Part shown: piece after piece, positions 1 through 9,103 of the stretch
Layout of the letters: the number at the start of each line of letters is the position of its first letter
Position numbering within the stretch: the first letter of the stretch is position 1
Source of the DNA: an uncultured bacterium
GTDB taxonomy: Bacteria > Vulcanimicrobiota > Xenobia > Xenobiales > Xenobiaceae
DNA: 64,000 nucleotides
Assembly: GCA_934636825.1 (NCBI GenBank)
Contig: CAKUBG010000012.1
Span: 6,874-70,873 of the forward strand
Direction of reading: 5' to 3'
Translations under genes and position numbers: made by a program
Notes under the pieces: model-generated
Seen by the model: only the letters and a program-made list of their open reading frames with translations
Databases searched by the model: none
What the model was told of the DNA's origin: nothing

Positions 1-1
1 A

Positions 2-643
2 AAAGAAATATTGCAACAATTAAAAGACGTCGGTTTAGACACAGTTATGATGGGCATTCAGCATATTAGTGCAGTCAATAAACGCCTATACAATCGCGAA
101 GTAAGCGATCAAAAAGTATTGGAAGCTGGACGCATATTGCATGAACTTGACTTAAAAGTTTGTTACCAGATACTTTTGGACGATCCGCACGTTGCCACCC
201 CGGAGAAAAGACAGCTTTTCGAGCTTTTAGTTCAATTGCCCCGACCTTACGATCTTTATCTCTTTTCTTTGTCTTATTGGCCGCAGACAGATATTACCGA
301 GCACTATCTAGCTGACGGCACCATTACCCCCGATCAAGTAGAAGGTCGCAACGATAAATGTCTTAAACAATTTCGCGTTTCTCTTTCCTGGCCACGCCCG
401 GCAGAAGATACTTTTTGGTATTCAATTTATACACTTTTATCCAAGCCAGTGCCGCTTAGCTTTATAAAATTTTTGGCTTCTTCCCCATATTTGCAAAGCC
501 ATCCGACTCCGGTACGCTACTTGGCTCAAGCCTTAAATTTTAGTAAATTGGCTCTTTTGGCCTGGCAAATGTTGCGGCGCGGCGAACTCACTAGAGATAC
601 GCTTTGCCGCTGGGTCAATTTGTGTTCTTTGCCTACTTCTTAG
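2..643 (+). CDS. Radical SAM protein, C-terminal part (cut by window edge)
   Basis: The frame is open from the first bases of the window, so only about 213 C-terminal residues are present and the start lies outside. The segment VGLDTVMMGIQHIS followed by NKRLYNREVSDQKVLEAGRI resembles the middle of a radical SAM TIM barrel, where a G(I/V)(E/Q)S-type strand is followed by a helix and a second strand (here LKVCYQILLDDP). The later part, about residues 75 to 213, fits the C-terminal region of cobalamin-binding (B12) radical SAM enzymes. The CX3CXXC cluster motif is not in view, so the family call rests on these barrel segments only. The substrate cannot be inferred. Its last 11 bases overlap the convergent PTS gene. 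Confidence 0.6.
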   Translation, partial: KEILQQLKDVGLDTVMMGIQHISAVNKRLYNREVSDQKVLEAGRILHELDLKVCYQILLDDPHVATPEKRQLFELLVQLPRPYDLYLFSLSYWPQTDITEHYLADGTITPDQVEGRNDKCLKQFRVSLSWPRPAEDTFWYSIYTLLSKPVPLSFIKFLASSPYLQSHPTPVRYLAQALNFSKLALLAWQMLRRGELTRDTLCRWVNLCSLPTS

Positions 644-1955
644 CTTGCTTACCTAAATCAGCATGTTTATCGGTATAGCGCAAAAAAGGCAACCACACTA
701 TACCGCTAACGCAAAAATTAACGGCAAAGAGCAGCAAGCTGCGCCAATCTTGCGTAGAGAGAATTGCACCCAAAAAGCCTGGCATTACCCACGGCACTTC
801 AATAAAGGGAGCACCGACAAAACCCCAACTCACGGCACACCAAGCGATAAGGCCACAAATCATAGGAGCCACAATACAAGGAATAGCTAAAATAGGATTG
901 GCTATCACGGGTAAGCCGAATAAAAAAGGTTCGTTTACATTGAATAGAGCCGGCACAATAGCTATTTTACCCACTTTGCGAAAGTGGCCGTTCTTAAAGA
1001 AGAAAAGCAAACAAGTTGGGGCTAAAGTAGCTCCGGAGCCGCCAATCCAGATAAACCATTGGTAAAAAGGATAAGCGGTAACATGAGGTAGAGGTAAGCC
1101 GACACTATGCGCTTCGGCATTGGCAGCCACAAACTGTTGCCAGAGAGGCAACATAACAGCATTAATGACAGAAATGCCATGAATGCCAGCCACGGCAAAA
1201 AGATGCAAAAAGAAGTTGCTAGCTTCTACAGCCGTTAGAGTATCACCCATACCGGCTAAAGGAGACATCAACCAAAGGACGCCTTCATTTATATTAAAGT
1301 CGCACACGTGGCTGACAAGCCAAATAATACTTACAGCAACCAACATAGGTAAAAAGCCGGCAAAAGCCTCCGTCACCGCTGGCGGAATACTTTTGCTAAC
1401 TTCATCTTGCTCAGCCTGAGGACGATCGGGACGCAAAAAAAGGCGCGACAACTCTACCATAAAAATGGCCACAATAATGCCTAAGAATATGCCTTCAGGC
1501 CCAAACGGTTTGAGAGGAATGGCCCATTGTGCTCCCTCACCCTCGGCAAAAACTACCTTACTCGGAGCTTTGGTCACTAAAAGAGCTGCCACAGCTCCCA
1601 ATCCCTGAGGTATGGGAGCCATATTATATTGTTTAGCTAAAGCTGTAGCTATAGTGAAGGCGATATATAACCCCAGGAGACCCATAGTTAAGCGGTAAGG
1701 GATATAAAAATCGGCAGAATTAGCCAAATACCATTGGCCTAAAGCCGTATCGACTAAGTTGGGCAACCAAGCTACTTCCCCACCAAAATACTGAGTCAGA
1801 ACTTCGCCCTGAGCTCCTAAAAGTAAAAAAGTGCTGCCCACCAAAATAATTGGCACAGAACCGAGCATTCCGTCTCTTAAGGCCAAAACATGGCGCTGAT
1901 TGGCAAATTTTTCCAATAACTCAACACACTTGGCCATAAAACTCTGTTCTTGCAA
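633..1955 (-). CDS. PTS sugar permease IIC component, cellobiose/lichenan (CelB-like) family
   Basis: Membrane permease of a phosphotransferase system, moving a sugar (probably a beta-glucoside or related disaccharide) into the cytoplasm with phosphorylation. The opening of the domain, FANQRHVLALRDGMLGSVPI, is typical of the Lac/cellobiose IIC family, and about ten hydrophobic segments follow. The segment PLWQQFVAANAEAH and the FNVNEPFLFGLP motif, part of the sugar site in this family, are intact. I chose the TTG at 1955 because an AAGAGGAT ribosome site lies 6 bases before it; ATG at 1937 is the alternative. A longer frame to 2066 adds residues unlike the family. No IIA, IIB or glycosidase gene is adjacent, so partners must be encoded elsewhere. 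Confidence 0.85.
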   Translation of the reverse strand: MQEQSFMAKCVELLEKFANQRHVLALRDGMLGSVPIILVGSTFLLLGAQGEVLTQYFGGEVAWLPNLVDTALGQWYLANSADFYIPYRLTMGLLGLYIAFTIATALAKQYNMAPIPQGLGAVAALLVTKAPSKVVFAEGEGAQWAIPLKPFGPEGIFLGIIVAIFMVELSRLFLRPDRPQAEQDEVSKSIPPAVTEAFAGFLPMLVAVSIIWLVSHVCDFNINEGVLWLMSPLAGMGDTLTAVEASNFFLHLFAVAGIHGISVINAVMLPLWQQFVAANAEAHSVGLPLPHVTAYPFYQWFIWIGGSGATLAPTCLLFFFKNGHFRKVGKIAIVPALFNVNEPFLFGLPVIANPILAIPCIVAPMICGLIAWCAVSWGFVGAPFIEVPWVMPGFLGAILSTQDWRSLLLFAVNFCVSGIVWLPFLRYTDKHADLGKQAKK

Positions 1956-2302
1956 AATAGTATCCTCTTGTTTCAAGTCTGCCACCTTTTTAGCCAAATT
2001 GCACGAAGGTCTCCATTTTAACGAAAAAAAAAAGGGCATGCAAACTAAAGTCAAAATAATCGACAACTAGAAAGCGTTTTACTCGATTTTTCGGCACTTT
2101 TTCCCTAGAAAAACTATAAAAAAAATCGTGGCAAGCAATAAATACTACTATTTCACTCGTCTTTTTATAAACAAGAGCCTAGATTTTTAATAAAATTCCT
2201 CCTTTTTAAGAACATTTTTTTAACAAGACTACTTACTTGGCAGGGTAAAGAGGAAAAGGTGTGAATAAACCGAGCGCATTAGAATAAGCAAGTGAGGCAA
2301 TT
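1956..2302. other. Non-coding divergent region between PTS gene and suf operon
   Basis: AT-rich, about 350 bases, holding the promoters for the leftward PTS gene and the rightward suf operon. On the minus strand TATAGT (2113-2118) is a possible -10 for the PTS gene, but no good -35 is correctly spaced. On the plus strand TTGGCA near 2238 could be a -35 for sufC, with only a weak -10 after it. No Fur, IscR or Rrf2-type operator was recognised. Confidence 0.4.
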
Positions 2303-3067
2303 ATGTCCAATTCTTTATTACTTGAAGTTAAGAATTTGCACGTTTCGGTTGGGGAAAAAGAGATTCTCAAAGGTTTAAATTTAACTATCAATCAAGGAGA
2401 AGTACACGCCTTGATGGGCCCCAATGGCTCAGGCAAATCAACCTTGTCCAATACGATCATGGGCCATCCCAACTACAGAGTGACTGAAGGCAAGATCATC
2501 TTTAAGGGTGAGGAAATCCAGGACATGCCCGCCAACGAACGCGCCAAGCGTGGTGTATTTTTGGCTTTCCAATATCCTACTTCCATTCCGGGCGTGTCCT
2601 TGGGTAACTTCTTAATGGCCTCTGTGCGCAACGTCCGCGGCGAAGATAGCGTAAAGCCTTTGCCTTTCCGCAAAGAATTGCAAGCCAAGATGAAAGAGTT
2701 GGGTATCAAGCCGGAATTTGCCCGCCGCTACGTAAATGAAGGCTTCTCCGGCGGTGAAAAAAAGCGCATCGAAATTTTACAAATGGCCTTGTTGCGTCCC
2801 AGCCTTTCTCTCTTAGACGAGACCGACTCCGGTTTGGACATTGACGCTCTGAAAGTAGTGGCCGAGGGTATCCATGAAGAGTTGGAAAAAAACCATACCA
2901 GCGCTTTAGTCATTACTCACTATCAGCGTTTGCTCGACTATCTCAAACCTCAGTTTATTCATATTTTGGCCGGCGGACGCATCGTCGAAAGTGGTGGCCC
3001 CGAATTGGCTCTGCGCCTCGAGCAGACCGGTTACGACGAAATTCTCAACAAATACGTCAACAATTAG
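2303..3067 (+). CDS. sufC: SufC, ATPase of the SufBCD iron-sulfur scaffold
   Basis: ABC-type ATPase (254 aa) that drives the SufBCD scaffold on which Fe-S clusters are built in the cytoplasm. Walker A is GPNGSGKST at residues 39-47, the signature is FSGGEKKR at 148-155, and Walker B with the SufC-specific continuation [13 protein letters not shown] lies at 171-183. Length equals the family norm. It is the first gene of a seven-gene suf run on the plus strand. ATG with a modest GTGAGG site 6 bases upstream. The order sufC-sufB-sufD with SufS and SufU downstream is common in bacteria that lack the ISC system. Confidence 0.97.
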   Translation: MSNSLLLEVKNLHVSVGEKEILKGLNLTINQGEVHALMGPNGSGKSTLSNTIMGHPNYRVTEGKIIFKGEEIQDMPANERAKRGVFLAFQYPTSIPGVSLGNFLMASVRNVRGEDSVKPLPFRKELQAKMKELGIKPEFARRYVNEGFSGGEKKRIEILQMALLRPSLSLLDETDSGLDIDALKVVAEGIHEELEKNHTSALVITHYQRLLDYLKPQFIHILAGGRIVESGGPELALRLEQTGYDEILNKYVNN

Positions 3068-3081
3068 GTCTCTTCCGCCCT

Positions 3082-3110
3082 GCGAAGGGCTCTTCGCAAA
3101 AAGCCCCTTC
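3082..3110 (+). other. Hairpin in the sufC-sufB gap
   Basis: GCGAAG (3082-3087) and CTTCGC (3092-3097) form a perfect short hairpin. An alternative pairing of GAAGGGCT (3084-3091) with AGCCCCTTC (3102-3110) overlaps it. There is no T tract, so this is more likely an mRNA processing or stability element than a terminator. Its role is an inference. Confidence 0.35.
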
Positions 3111-3182
3111 GGCCAGTCGAGCTTTCTTTAGCCAGTTAAGATCGCCGAAGGTGAGGCCCGTTTGCTTTCCTAGGAGCTTTAT

Positions 3183-4601
3183 ATGGATGCACCCAACAAT
3201 CAGAAAGAATCTTTAAAAAATATCGGTACCGATTACAAATACGGTTTTTCCGATGCCGAAGATTATGTTTATAAATCAGGAGTAGGCCTTACTCCTCAAC
3301 TTATCGTCGAAATGTCTCGCATTAAAGGCGAGCCGGAATGGATGTTAGAAAACCGCCTTAAGGCCTATGAAGTGTTCAATTCTAAGCCTATGCCCACTTG
3401 GGGCACAGATTTGAGCGGTGTCCATTTTGACGATATTCATTACTATGTCCGTCCTTCGGAAAAAGCTGCTACCGACTGGAACGACGTACCGGACAAAATT
3501 AAAAATACCTTCGACAAGCTGGGAGTTCCCGAAGCCGAGCGCAAACACTTAGCCGGCCTGACCGCCCAATACGAATCAGAGGTAGTTTATCACTCTATCA
3601 GAGCTGACATTGAAAAAAACGGCGTTATCTTCTTGGATATGGACAGCGCATTGCGCCAGTACCCTGATATTGTCAAAAAATATTTCGGTACAGTTATTCC
3701 CATGAATGACAACAAATTTGCGGCCCTCAATACCGCAGTTTGGAGCGGCGGTTCCTTTATCTACGTACCCAAGGGCGTCCATGTAGAAATTCCCTTACAA
3801 GCCTATTTCCGTATCAACGCTCAAGCTATGGGTCAATTTGAACGCACTCTCATTATCGCTGACGAAGGCTCTTTCGTGCACTATGTAGAGGGATGCACCG
3901 CTCCCATCTACTCCAAAGATTCCTTACATTCAGCCGTAGTAGAGCTTATTGCCATGGAAGGCGCTCGGATTCGCTATAGCACTATTCAAAACTGGTCTAC
4001 CAATGTTTACAACTTAGTAACCAAACGTGCTGTAGCCCACAAAAATGCTACTATTGAATGGATCGACGGCAATATTGGTTCCAAAGTTTCTATGAAGTAT
4101 CCGGCGATCTACCTTATGGGCGAAGGCGCTCACGGTGAAGTCGTTTCCGTAGCTTTTGCCGGAGAAGGTCAGGTACAAGATACCGGCGCCAAGATTGTTC
4201 ATGCCGCCAGCAATACCACTTCTAACGTACTTTCCAAATCTATTTCCAAAAACGGCGGTCAAGCCTCTTACCGAGGCTTGGTAAAAGTAGAGCCCAACGC
4301 CAAGAATGTACGCGGTAACGTACGCTGCGACGCCCTTCTTTTAGACGATCATTCCCGATCCGATACTTATCCGACCATGGATATTGCCAATCCTGACGTC
4401 CATATCGGCCATGAAGCTACCGTTTCCAAGGTTGGAGACGAACAAATCTTCTATTTGATGAGCCGCGGACTTTCCGAAAGTGACGCTATTACCATGATAG
4501 TCAACGGCTTCTTTGAGCCTTTCGCCAAAGAGCTGCCTATGGAATATGCCGTCGAGCTGAACCGTCTCATTAAGATGGAGATGGAAGGTTCGGTAGGTTA
4601 A
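3183..4601 (+). CDS. sufB: SufB, Fe-S scaffold subunit
   Basis: Core subunit of the SufBC2D scaffold, 472 aa, the usual length for SufB. It begins at ATG 3183 behind AGGAGC. The beta-helix core and the C-terminal [20 protein letters not shown] segment, which carries the conserved cysteine (RCDALL) thought to hold the nascent cluster, are present, as is [20 protein letters not shown] near the end. It lies 115 bases after sufC across a hairpin, and 36 bases before the chosen sufD start. Identity is firm by full-length resemblance. Confidence 0.97.
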   Translation: MDAPNNQKESLKNIGTDYKYGFSDAEDYVYKSGVGLTPQLIVEMSRIKGEPEWMLENRLKAYEVFNSKPMPTWGTDLSGVHFDDIHYYVRPSEKAATDWNDVPDKIKNTFDKLGVPEAERKHLAGLTAQYESEVVYHSIRADIEKNGVIFLDMDSALRQYPDIVKKYFGTVIPMNDNKFAALNTAVWSGGSFIYVPKGVHVEIPLQAYFRINAQAMGQFERTLIIADEGSFVHYVEGCTAPIYSKDSLHSAVVELIAMEGARIRYSTIQNWSTNVYNLVTKRAVAHKNATIEWIDGNIGSKVSMKYPAIYLMGEGAHGEVVSVAFAGEGQVQDTGAKIVHAASNTTSNVLSKSISKNGGQASYRGLVKVEPNAKNVRGNVRCDALLLDDHSRSDTYPTMDIANPDVHIGHEATVSKVGDEQIFYLMSRGLSESDAITMIVNGFFEPFAKELPMEYAVELNRLIKMEMEGSVG

Positions 4602-4637
4602 CCCTTTTTGCCAGTTTTCGGATCCCCGGGAGGAAAC

Positions 4638-6014
4638 GTGATAATCAACATAGATGCTCAACTTGAGCAAGTGATCGAAAATATAACCCAATTGGCTTTG
4701 CAAAACCAAGAGCCGCAATGGGCCTTAGACATGCGCAAAGCCGCTTTAGTAAGCGCTCGCACTTTAGAAGCTCCTTCCAGACAAGAAGAGACTTGGAGGC
4801 GCAGTTCCCCAGACTGGTTCTTCCCTGAAAGAGCCAAAGCTTTGCGCTTGAGTGGCGAAAAATTGATCGTCGACGAATTCCAACTTACCTCCGAAGCTGC
4901 GGCCAGCTTACATGAATATGGTATCAATAGCGCTGCCGATGCCGTCGATGTAGCTCAAGAACAAGCTTTAGCCAACAAACATGCGGACAGCTTAGAGCAA
5001 GATGGAGTTTGTATTCTCTCTATGAGTCAGGCTTTACAAAAAGAAGAAAGCTTAAAAAACTCCTTCTTTAAAGCCGAGCACCATCAGAAAGATTTGAGTA
5101 GTGCTTTGAATGGCGCTTTGCGTACCGGCGGCGCCTATATAAAAGTAACTCCGCAAGCTAAAGCCGAACGCGCTTTCCACGTATTGCACGAAATAGGCGA
5201 AGCTGCTACCGAAGACAAATCCCAAGCCGAAGCTCAAAATTGCCACTTTAATCACAGTGTGATTTGTGCCCACGGCCCCGGCCAAGCGGTAGTAGTCGAA
5301 AGTTTCAAAAATAGTGACGCTGAGCCCATAAAAGTTCACTCTCTCATAGAGTTTGATTTATCAAACGGAGCCCATCTCAACTACGTATTAGTCGGAGATT
5401 GGAATAAAGGCACAGCTTGCCTGACTACTATTCATGCTCGCTTAGGCAAGGATGCTTCTTTAAAGATTATCTATGCCGGCATTGGCAGTGGTTTAAGCAA
5501 AACTTTCTTTGCTGAAGATCTCAACGCCGCCGGAGCCAGAACTGAAATTTACGGTGTAGTGCTGGCCGATGGCAAGAGCCGCAGCGACGTGGATACTTTT
5601 GTACACCACAAAGCTCCCCACACCTACTCCAATGTGCTGTTCAATTGCGCCGTTTCAGGAAAGGCCCGCTCTATTTTTGCCGGCAATATTTATGTAGACC
5701 AAGTGGCCCAGCAAACCGACGCCTACCAAAAGAACCAAAACTTAATGCTTTCTCCTCAAGCTCGCGCCGAGTCTATGCCTAAGTTGGAAATTATCGCTGA
5801 CGATGTACGTTGCACCCACGGAGCTAGCTTTACCGACTATAACCAAGAGCAACTCTTCTATATGCAAAGCCGCGGTTTGAGTGAAGCCGAAGCCAAGAGC
5901 TTGCTTACTGCCGGTTTCTTCCAAGAGATAGTGGAAAAAGCCGACAACGACACAGTAGCTAATTGGTTGGCCACTCTGGCTAAAGGAAAATTTGGCGCAG
6001 CCGGACGAGCTTAA
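4638..6014 (+). CDS. sufD: SufD, partner of SufB in the Fe-S scaffold
   Basis: SufD homologue (458 aa) that pairs with SufB and SufC and helps iron entry into the scaffold. The C-terminal part is recognisable by DDVRCTHGASFTDYNQEQLF and QSRGLSEAEAKSLL, the SufB/SufD family signature; the N-terminal helical part is divergent, as is usual. I took GTG 4638 as start because GGGAGGA precedes it; a longer frame from 4608 adds ten residues unlike the family and would start just after the sufB stop. A hairpin that looks like a terminator follows the gene, so the downstream suf genes may be expressed at a lower level or from an added promoter. Confidence 0.93.
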   Translation: MIINIDAQLEQVIENITQLALQNQEPQWALDMRKAALVSARTLEAPSRQEETWRRSSPDWFFPERAKALRLSGEKLIVDEFQLTSEAAASLHEYGINSAADAVDVAQEQALANKHADSLEQDGVCILSMSQALQKEESLKNSFFKAEHHQKDLSSALNGALRTGGAYIKVTPQAKAERAFHVLHEIGEAATEDKSQAEAQNCHFNHSVICAHGPGQAVVVESFKNSDAEPIKVHSLIEFDLSNGAHLNYVLVGDWNKGTACLTTIHARLGKDASLKIIYAGIGSGLSKTFFAEDLNAAGARTEIYGVVLADGKSRSDVDTFVHHKAPHTYSNVLFNCAVSGKARSIFAGNIYVDQVAQQTDAYQKNQNLMLSPQARAESMPKLEIIADDVRCTHGASFTDYNQEQLFYMQSRGLSEAEAKSLLTAGFFQEIVEKADNDTVANWLATLAKGKFGAAGRA

Positions 6015-6054
6015 AAATTGTAGTCCTACGCGTGTCCTAGATTGACACCCAAAG

Positions 6055-6110
6055 CAGAGATTTCGGCCTGTTTGTTTAACAAATGGGCCTTGTCTCTGTT
6101 TTGATCTTTT
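6055..6110 (+). terminator. Terminator-like hairpin after sufD
   Basis: CAGAGA (6055-6060) pairs with TCTCTG (6093-6098). Inside it GGCC pairs with GGCC, and TTTGTT with AACAAA, giving a long interrupted stem. A T-rich run with TTTTG and CTTTT follows to 6110. It sits between sufD and the Rieske gene in the middle of the operon, so it may act as a partial terminator or attenuator rather than a full stop. Confidence 0.5.
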
Positions 6111-6140
6111 AACCAAGTCCCCCACAAAAGGAGGCAATCT

Positions 6141-6446
6141 GTGAAAATACCTTTAGGGCCTATAGAAAAATTTCCAGAAAATCAAGTTGTCATAATACCT
6201 AACGGTTTAGATTCTATAGCCGTAGTAAAGATAGGCGAACAAATTTTTGCCTACGAAGATAACTGTACTCACGATGGTGAAGAGATGGGCCATTGCCGTG
6301 TATGTGGTTTTGAAGTAGAATGCCCACGCCATGGAGCTCGTTTTGATGTGCGTACTGGGTGTGCTACCCGTATGCCTGCTGTCGGTGCCTTGACAACTTA
6401 TCCAGTCAGCATCGAAAACGGTCAAGTTTACGCCGAAGCAGACTAA
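6141..6446 (+). CDS. Small Rieske-type [2Fe-2S] protein within the suf operon
   Basis: A 101-residue soluble Rieske ferredoxin-like protein. The cluster ligands are visible as C42-x-H44 and C61-x2-H64 with 16 residues between H44 and C61, matching the CxH...CxxH pattern. GTG start at 6141 follows AAAGGAGG. Rieske ferredoxins of this kind sit in some suf operons and may pass electrons to cluster assembly or serve another reductive step, but the partner is unproven. Between the two ligand pairs are two more cysteines, C52 and C55 in HCRVCG, which ordinary Rieske ferredoxins do not need; they could form a disulfide or bind metal. Confidence 0.88.
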   Translation: MKIPLGPIEKFPENQVVIIPNGLDSIAVVKIGEQIFAYEDNCTHDGEEMGHCRVCGFEVECPRHGARFDVRTGCATRMPAVGALTTYPVSIENGQVYAEAD

Positions 6447-6482
6447 ACTATTGAGATTTTATCTAAAATTGGAAGAAAAAGA

Positions 6483-7931
6483 ATGTTCGATCAAGATTTA
6501 TTTGCCAAAATTCGCGAAGATTTTCCAATCTTGAAGCAAGAAGTAAACGGCCGTCCCATTGCCTATTTGGACAGCGCAGCTTCTTCTCAGCAGCCCAATT
6601 GTGTTATTGATGCTGTAGCCGATTTTACTCGCACCAGTTATGCTAATATCCATCGCGGTTTGTACCCTCTGTCAGAGCATTCTACCCAAAAATACGATGA
6701 AGCTCGCCAGACAGTAGCCAAATTTATCGGCGTCAAAGATGATCCCACAGTTATTTTTACGCGCAATACTACCGAGTCAATCAACTTGCTGGCCTATACT
6801 TGGGGTGAAAAATATATCCAAGAGGGCGACAGCATTGCCTTGCCGGTCTTCGAGCACCATTCTGACCTGGTGCCTTGGCAGCAGTTGGCTTTGCGCAAAA
6901 AAGCCCATTTGCGCTGGATTGAAGTCTTACCTGACGGTACTTTAGACTTAGACTCTTTAGACAAAGCGCTGTCTTACTCGCCGAAGCTTTTGGCTTTTAC
7001 CTGGGTTTCCAATGTTTTCGGCACTATTAATCCTGTTAAAGAAATTGTAGCCAAAGCTAGAGAACACGGCCCTATCGTTATTGCTTTAGATGGAGCTCAA
7101 GGCGTTCCCCATTTGCCTACCGACGTAAACGACTTGGGAGTCGATTTCCTGGCCTTCTCCGGACACAAAATGCTGGCTCCTACTGGCATAGGCGTACTTT
7201 GGGGAAAACGCAAACTTTTGGAAAATATGCCTGCTTTTCTTTTTGGCGGCAGTATGATTTCTTCCGTTAAAAGAGAGCGCTCCTCTTGGGACGAATTGCC
7301 CAACCGCTTTGAAGCCGGTACTCCCAATATTACTGGCGCTATCGGCTTAGCGGCAGCTTGCGACTACCTTACCAATATAGGTATGGATAAAGTAAGAGCT
7401 CACGACCAAGCTCTCATGAGATATACTATCGATAAACTCAATGATATTGAAGGCGCCGAAATTTTGGGGCCGGCCGATTCCGAAAAGCGTGCCGGAGCTC
7501 TCTCTTTCTATTTCCGTGGCCTCCATCCTCACGATATTGCTACTTTGCTCGGTCGTGAAGGTGTTTGTGTAAGAGCCGGCCATCATTGCTGCCAGCCGCT
7601 CATGCGCGAAATCGGTTTTATGGGCACTACTCGAGCTAGCTTCCACGTTTATAACAACTTTACCGACATTGATCGTTTGGCTGAAGCTTTACTCAAAGCC
7701 GGTGAAGTTTTCAAAGAGGCTATTTGCTCCCCACAATGTGCCGGACGCCAACGCAAAGTGATGGTACAAACTGGTCATCATCAGCTTTGGCCCAGTTGTT
7801 GTCCCAATGCTTCTTGCCACTCTTGCACCGTACTTCCATCTGAGCGCGAAGCGGGCAACACTATGGATTCTTACTCTCCCACTTTTTCCACTATAAAAGT
7901 AGACTTGACGGCCCACAAAGCCAACGACTAA
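6483..7931 (+). CDS. sufS: SufS cysteine desulfurase with a cysteine-rich C-terminal tail
   Basis: PLP-dependent desulfurase that takes sulfur from cysteine for Fe-S assembly. The PLP lysine is K229 in SGHKMLAPTGIG and the persulfide cysteine is C369 in RAGHHC. Residues 1 to about 408 cover the complete SufS fold. The protein is 482 aa, about 75 longer than usual, and the tail has six cysteines (C415, C419, C439, C440, C445, C448) in CSPQC and SCCPNASCHSC contexts. The residue after the catalytic cysteine is a second cysteine (C370), where alanine is usual. ATG start 6483. The next gene is sufU, the known sulfur acceptor, 64 bases downstream. Confidence 0.95.
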   Translation: MFDQDLFAKIREDFPILKQEVNGRPIAYLDSAASSQQPNCVIDAVADFTRTSYANIHRGLYPLSEHSTQKYDEARQTVAKFIGVKDDPTVIFTRNTTESINLLAYTWGEKYIQEGDSIALPVFEHHSDLVPWQQLALRKKAHLRWIEVLPDGTLDLDSLDKALSYSPKLLAFTWVSNVFGTINPVKEIVAKAREHGPIVIALDGAQGVPHLPTDVNDLGVDFLAFSGHKMLAPTGIGVLWGKRKLLENMPAFLFGGSMISSVKRERSSWDELPNRFEAGTPNITGAIGLAAACDYLTNIGMDKVRAHDQALMRYTIDKLNDIEGAEILGPADSEKRAGALSFYFRGLHPHDIATLLGREGVCVRAGHHCCQPLMREIGFMGTTRASFHVYNNFTDIDRLAEALLKAGEVFKEAICSPQCAGRQRKVMVQTGHHQLWPSCCPNASCHSCTVLPSEREAGNTMDSYSPTFSTIKVDLTAHKAND

Positions 7932-7995
7932 CTTTAAGCGCTTTTGCTCTGCGGCTCGCCATTTTGTCTAATAAAAAAGGAAACGTAACCGAATT

Positions 7996-8463
7996 ATGCA
8001 TTCAGATAACCTTATCAATGATGATCTTTATCGCCAAATAATTCTTGACCACTATTCCAGGCCACGCCACAATTGCCATCTCAAGCATCCTACTGTCAGC
8101 GTCGAAGGTACCAATCCTACTTGCGGTGATGAAATCGAGCTCGACTTGCGCGTAGAAAATGGCATAGTCACCGACGTAGGTTTTGTAGGTGAAGGTTGCT
8201 CCATTTCAGTAGCTTCCTCTTCTATGTTGGCCGACATCATTAAAGGCAAACCGGTAGAAGAAGTGCTCAAAATTGCCCACGCTTTTAAAGCCAGACTTTT
8301 AAGTCACGAAGATGCCGAAGCCGCTCAAGAAGCGGAAAATGTCGACATTGGTGAATTGGAAGCTCTCGACGGCGTTAAAGATTATCCCGTACGCATAAAA
8401 TGCGCTCTCTTAAGCTGGAACACTTTGCTTTCCGCTTTAGAAGATAAAAAAGAAGACAACTAA
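7996..8463 (+). CDS. sufU: SufU, sulfur acceptor for SufS
   Basis: IscU-fold zinc protein (155 aa) that in Bacillus-type systems takes persulfide sulfur from SufS and passes it on. All expected ligands are present: C43 and D45 in NPTCGDE, C68 in GEGCSIS, and C136 in RIKCALLSW. The 18-20 residue insertion between the second and third cysteines, which separates SufU from IscU, is also there. Start ATG 7996, 15 bases before sufT. Its presence together with SufS and SufBCD shows a Gram-positive type SUF pathway in what looks like a diderm cell. Confidence 0.95.
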   Translation: MHSDNLINDDLYRQIILDHYSRPRHNCHLKHPTVSVEGTNPTCGDEIELDLRVENGIVTDVGFVGEGCSISVASSSMLADIIKGKPVEEVLKIAHAFKARLLSHEDAEAAQEAENVDIGELEALDGVKDYPVRIKCALLSWNTLLSALEDKKEDN

Positions 8464-8477
8464 GGAGATTTTGCGCC

Positions 8478-8951
8478 ATGCCATTTTCCGGTTCAGACGA
8501 ACAACCCATCACTCAAGCTCAGTGCCTTACCAACGCAGAGACTACTGCCCAGGATGCAGCGACACAAGCTCCTCAAGTGATCGAAGAAAAGACCACTGCC
8601 GCTTCAACTTCCGAAACGAACTCAACTACCACTGCTGAGTCCTTCCCTACCGAAGCCCAAATAAAAGAAGCGCTTTGCGAAGTCAAAGATCCGGAAATAG
8701 GCATGAATATTATCGAACTGGGTCTAGTATACGATATTATTCTCGACCAAGATAAAGGTTCAGTGCAAGTCAATATGACTTTAACCAGTCCTGGTTGTCC
8801 TTTAGGGCCGGAAATTACTGGCGCTGCCTATTTGGCTATCACTCGCTTGCCCGGCGTCAAAGATTGCCATGTCGATTTAGTCTGGACTCCCATGTGGAAT
8901 CCAGAAGTAAATCCCACCGAAGAAGCCAAGGCAGCTTTAGGTTTTTGGTAA
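8478..8951 (+). CDS. sufT: SufT / MIP18 family (DUF59) Fe-S assembly protein
   Basis: 157 aa; the DUF59 domain spans about residues 55-157, with KDPEIGMNIIELGLVYDI and the cysteine-bearing TSPGCPLGPEI motif, followed by the VDLVWTPMWNP segment. DUF59 proteins help deliver Fe-S clusters to target proteins. Before the domain there is a Thr/Ala/Glu-rich low-complexity extension of about 55 residues that the family does not need. Start ATG 8478 behind AAGGAG, 14 bases after the sufU stop, so it is the last gene of the operon. A shorter start is possible in principle, but no internal ATG lies at the domain edge. Confidence 0.88.
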   Translation: MPFSGSDEQPITQAQCLTNAETTAQDAATQAPQVIEEKTTAASTSETNSTTTAESFPTEAQIKEALCEVKDPEIGMNIIELGLVYDIILDQDKGSVQVNMTLTSPGCPLGPEITGAAYLAITRLPGVKDCHVDLVWTPMWNPEVNPTEEAKAALGFW

Positions 8952-8976
8952 GCAAAACTTCTTAAATTAAAGAAAA

Positions 8977-9059
8977 GCGCAGTTCCGCTTTTAGATGCAA
9001 CCGTATACATTTACGCTTTACGGTAGCTTTACAAATGGCGGAACTGCGCTTTTTATTTT
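8977..9059. terminator. Large branched terminator at the end of the suf operon
   Basis: A perfect 12-base inverted repeat, GCGCAGTTCCGC (8977-8988) and GCGGAACTGCGC (9038-9049), is followed by a T-rich tract (9050-9059). The 49-base interior holds a second perfect repeat, ACCGTA (9000-9005) and TACGGT (9019-9024). On the minus strand the stem is followed by TTTTC, so it may stop both the suf operon and the leftward DUF6273 gene. The loop is longer than in a normal terminator. Confidence 0.75.
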
Positions 9060-9103
9060 TGCTTTTTCGGCATTATCTTAAAAGCAGAAAAAGTGAGCGC
9101 AAA

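Noticed and set aside
633..2066. N-terminal extension of the PTS protein to 2066
   Set aside because: The added residues lie upstream of the conserved family start, and a strong ribosome site is placed for TTG 1955.
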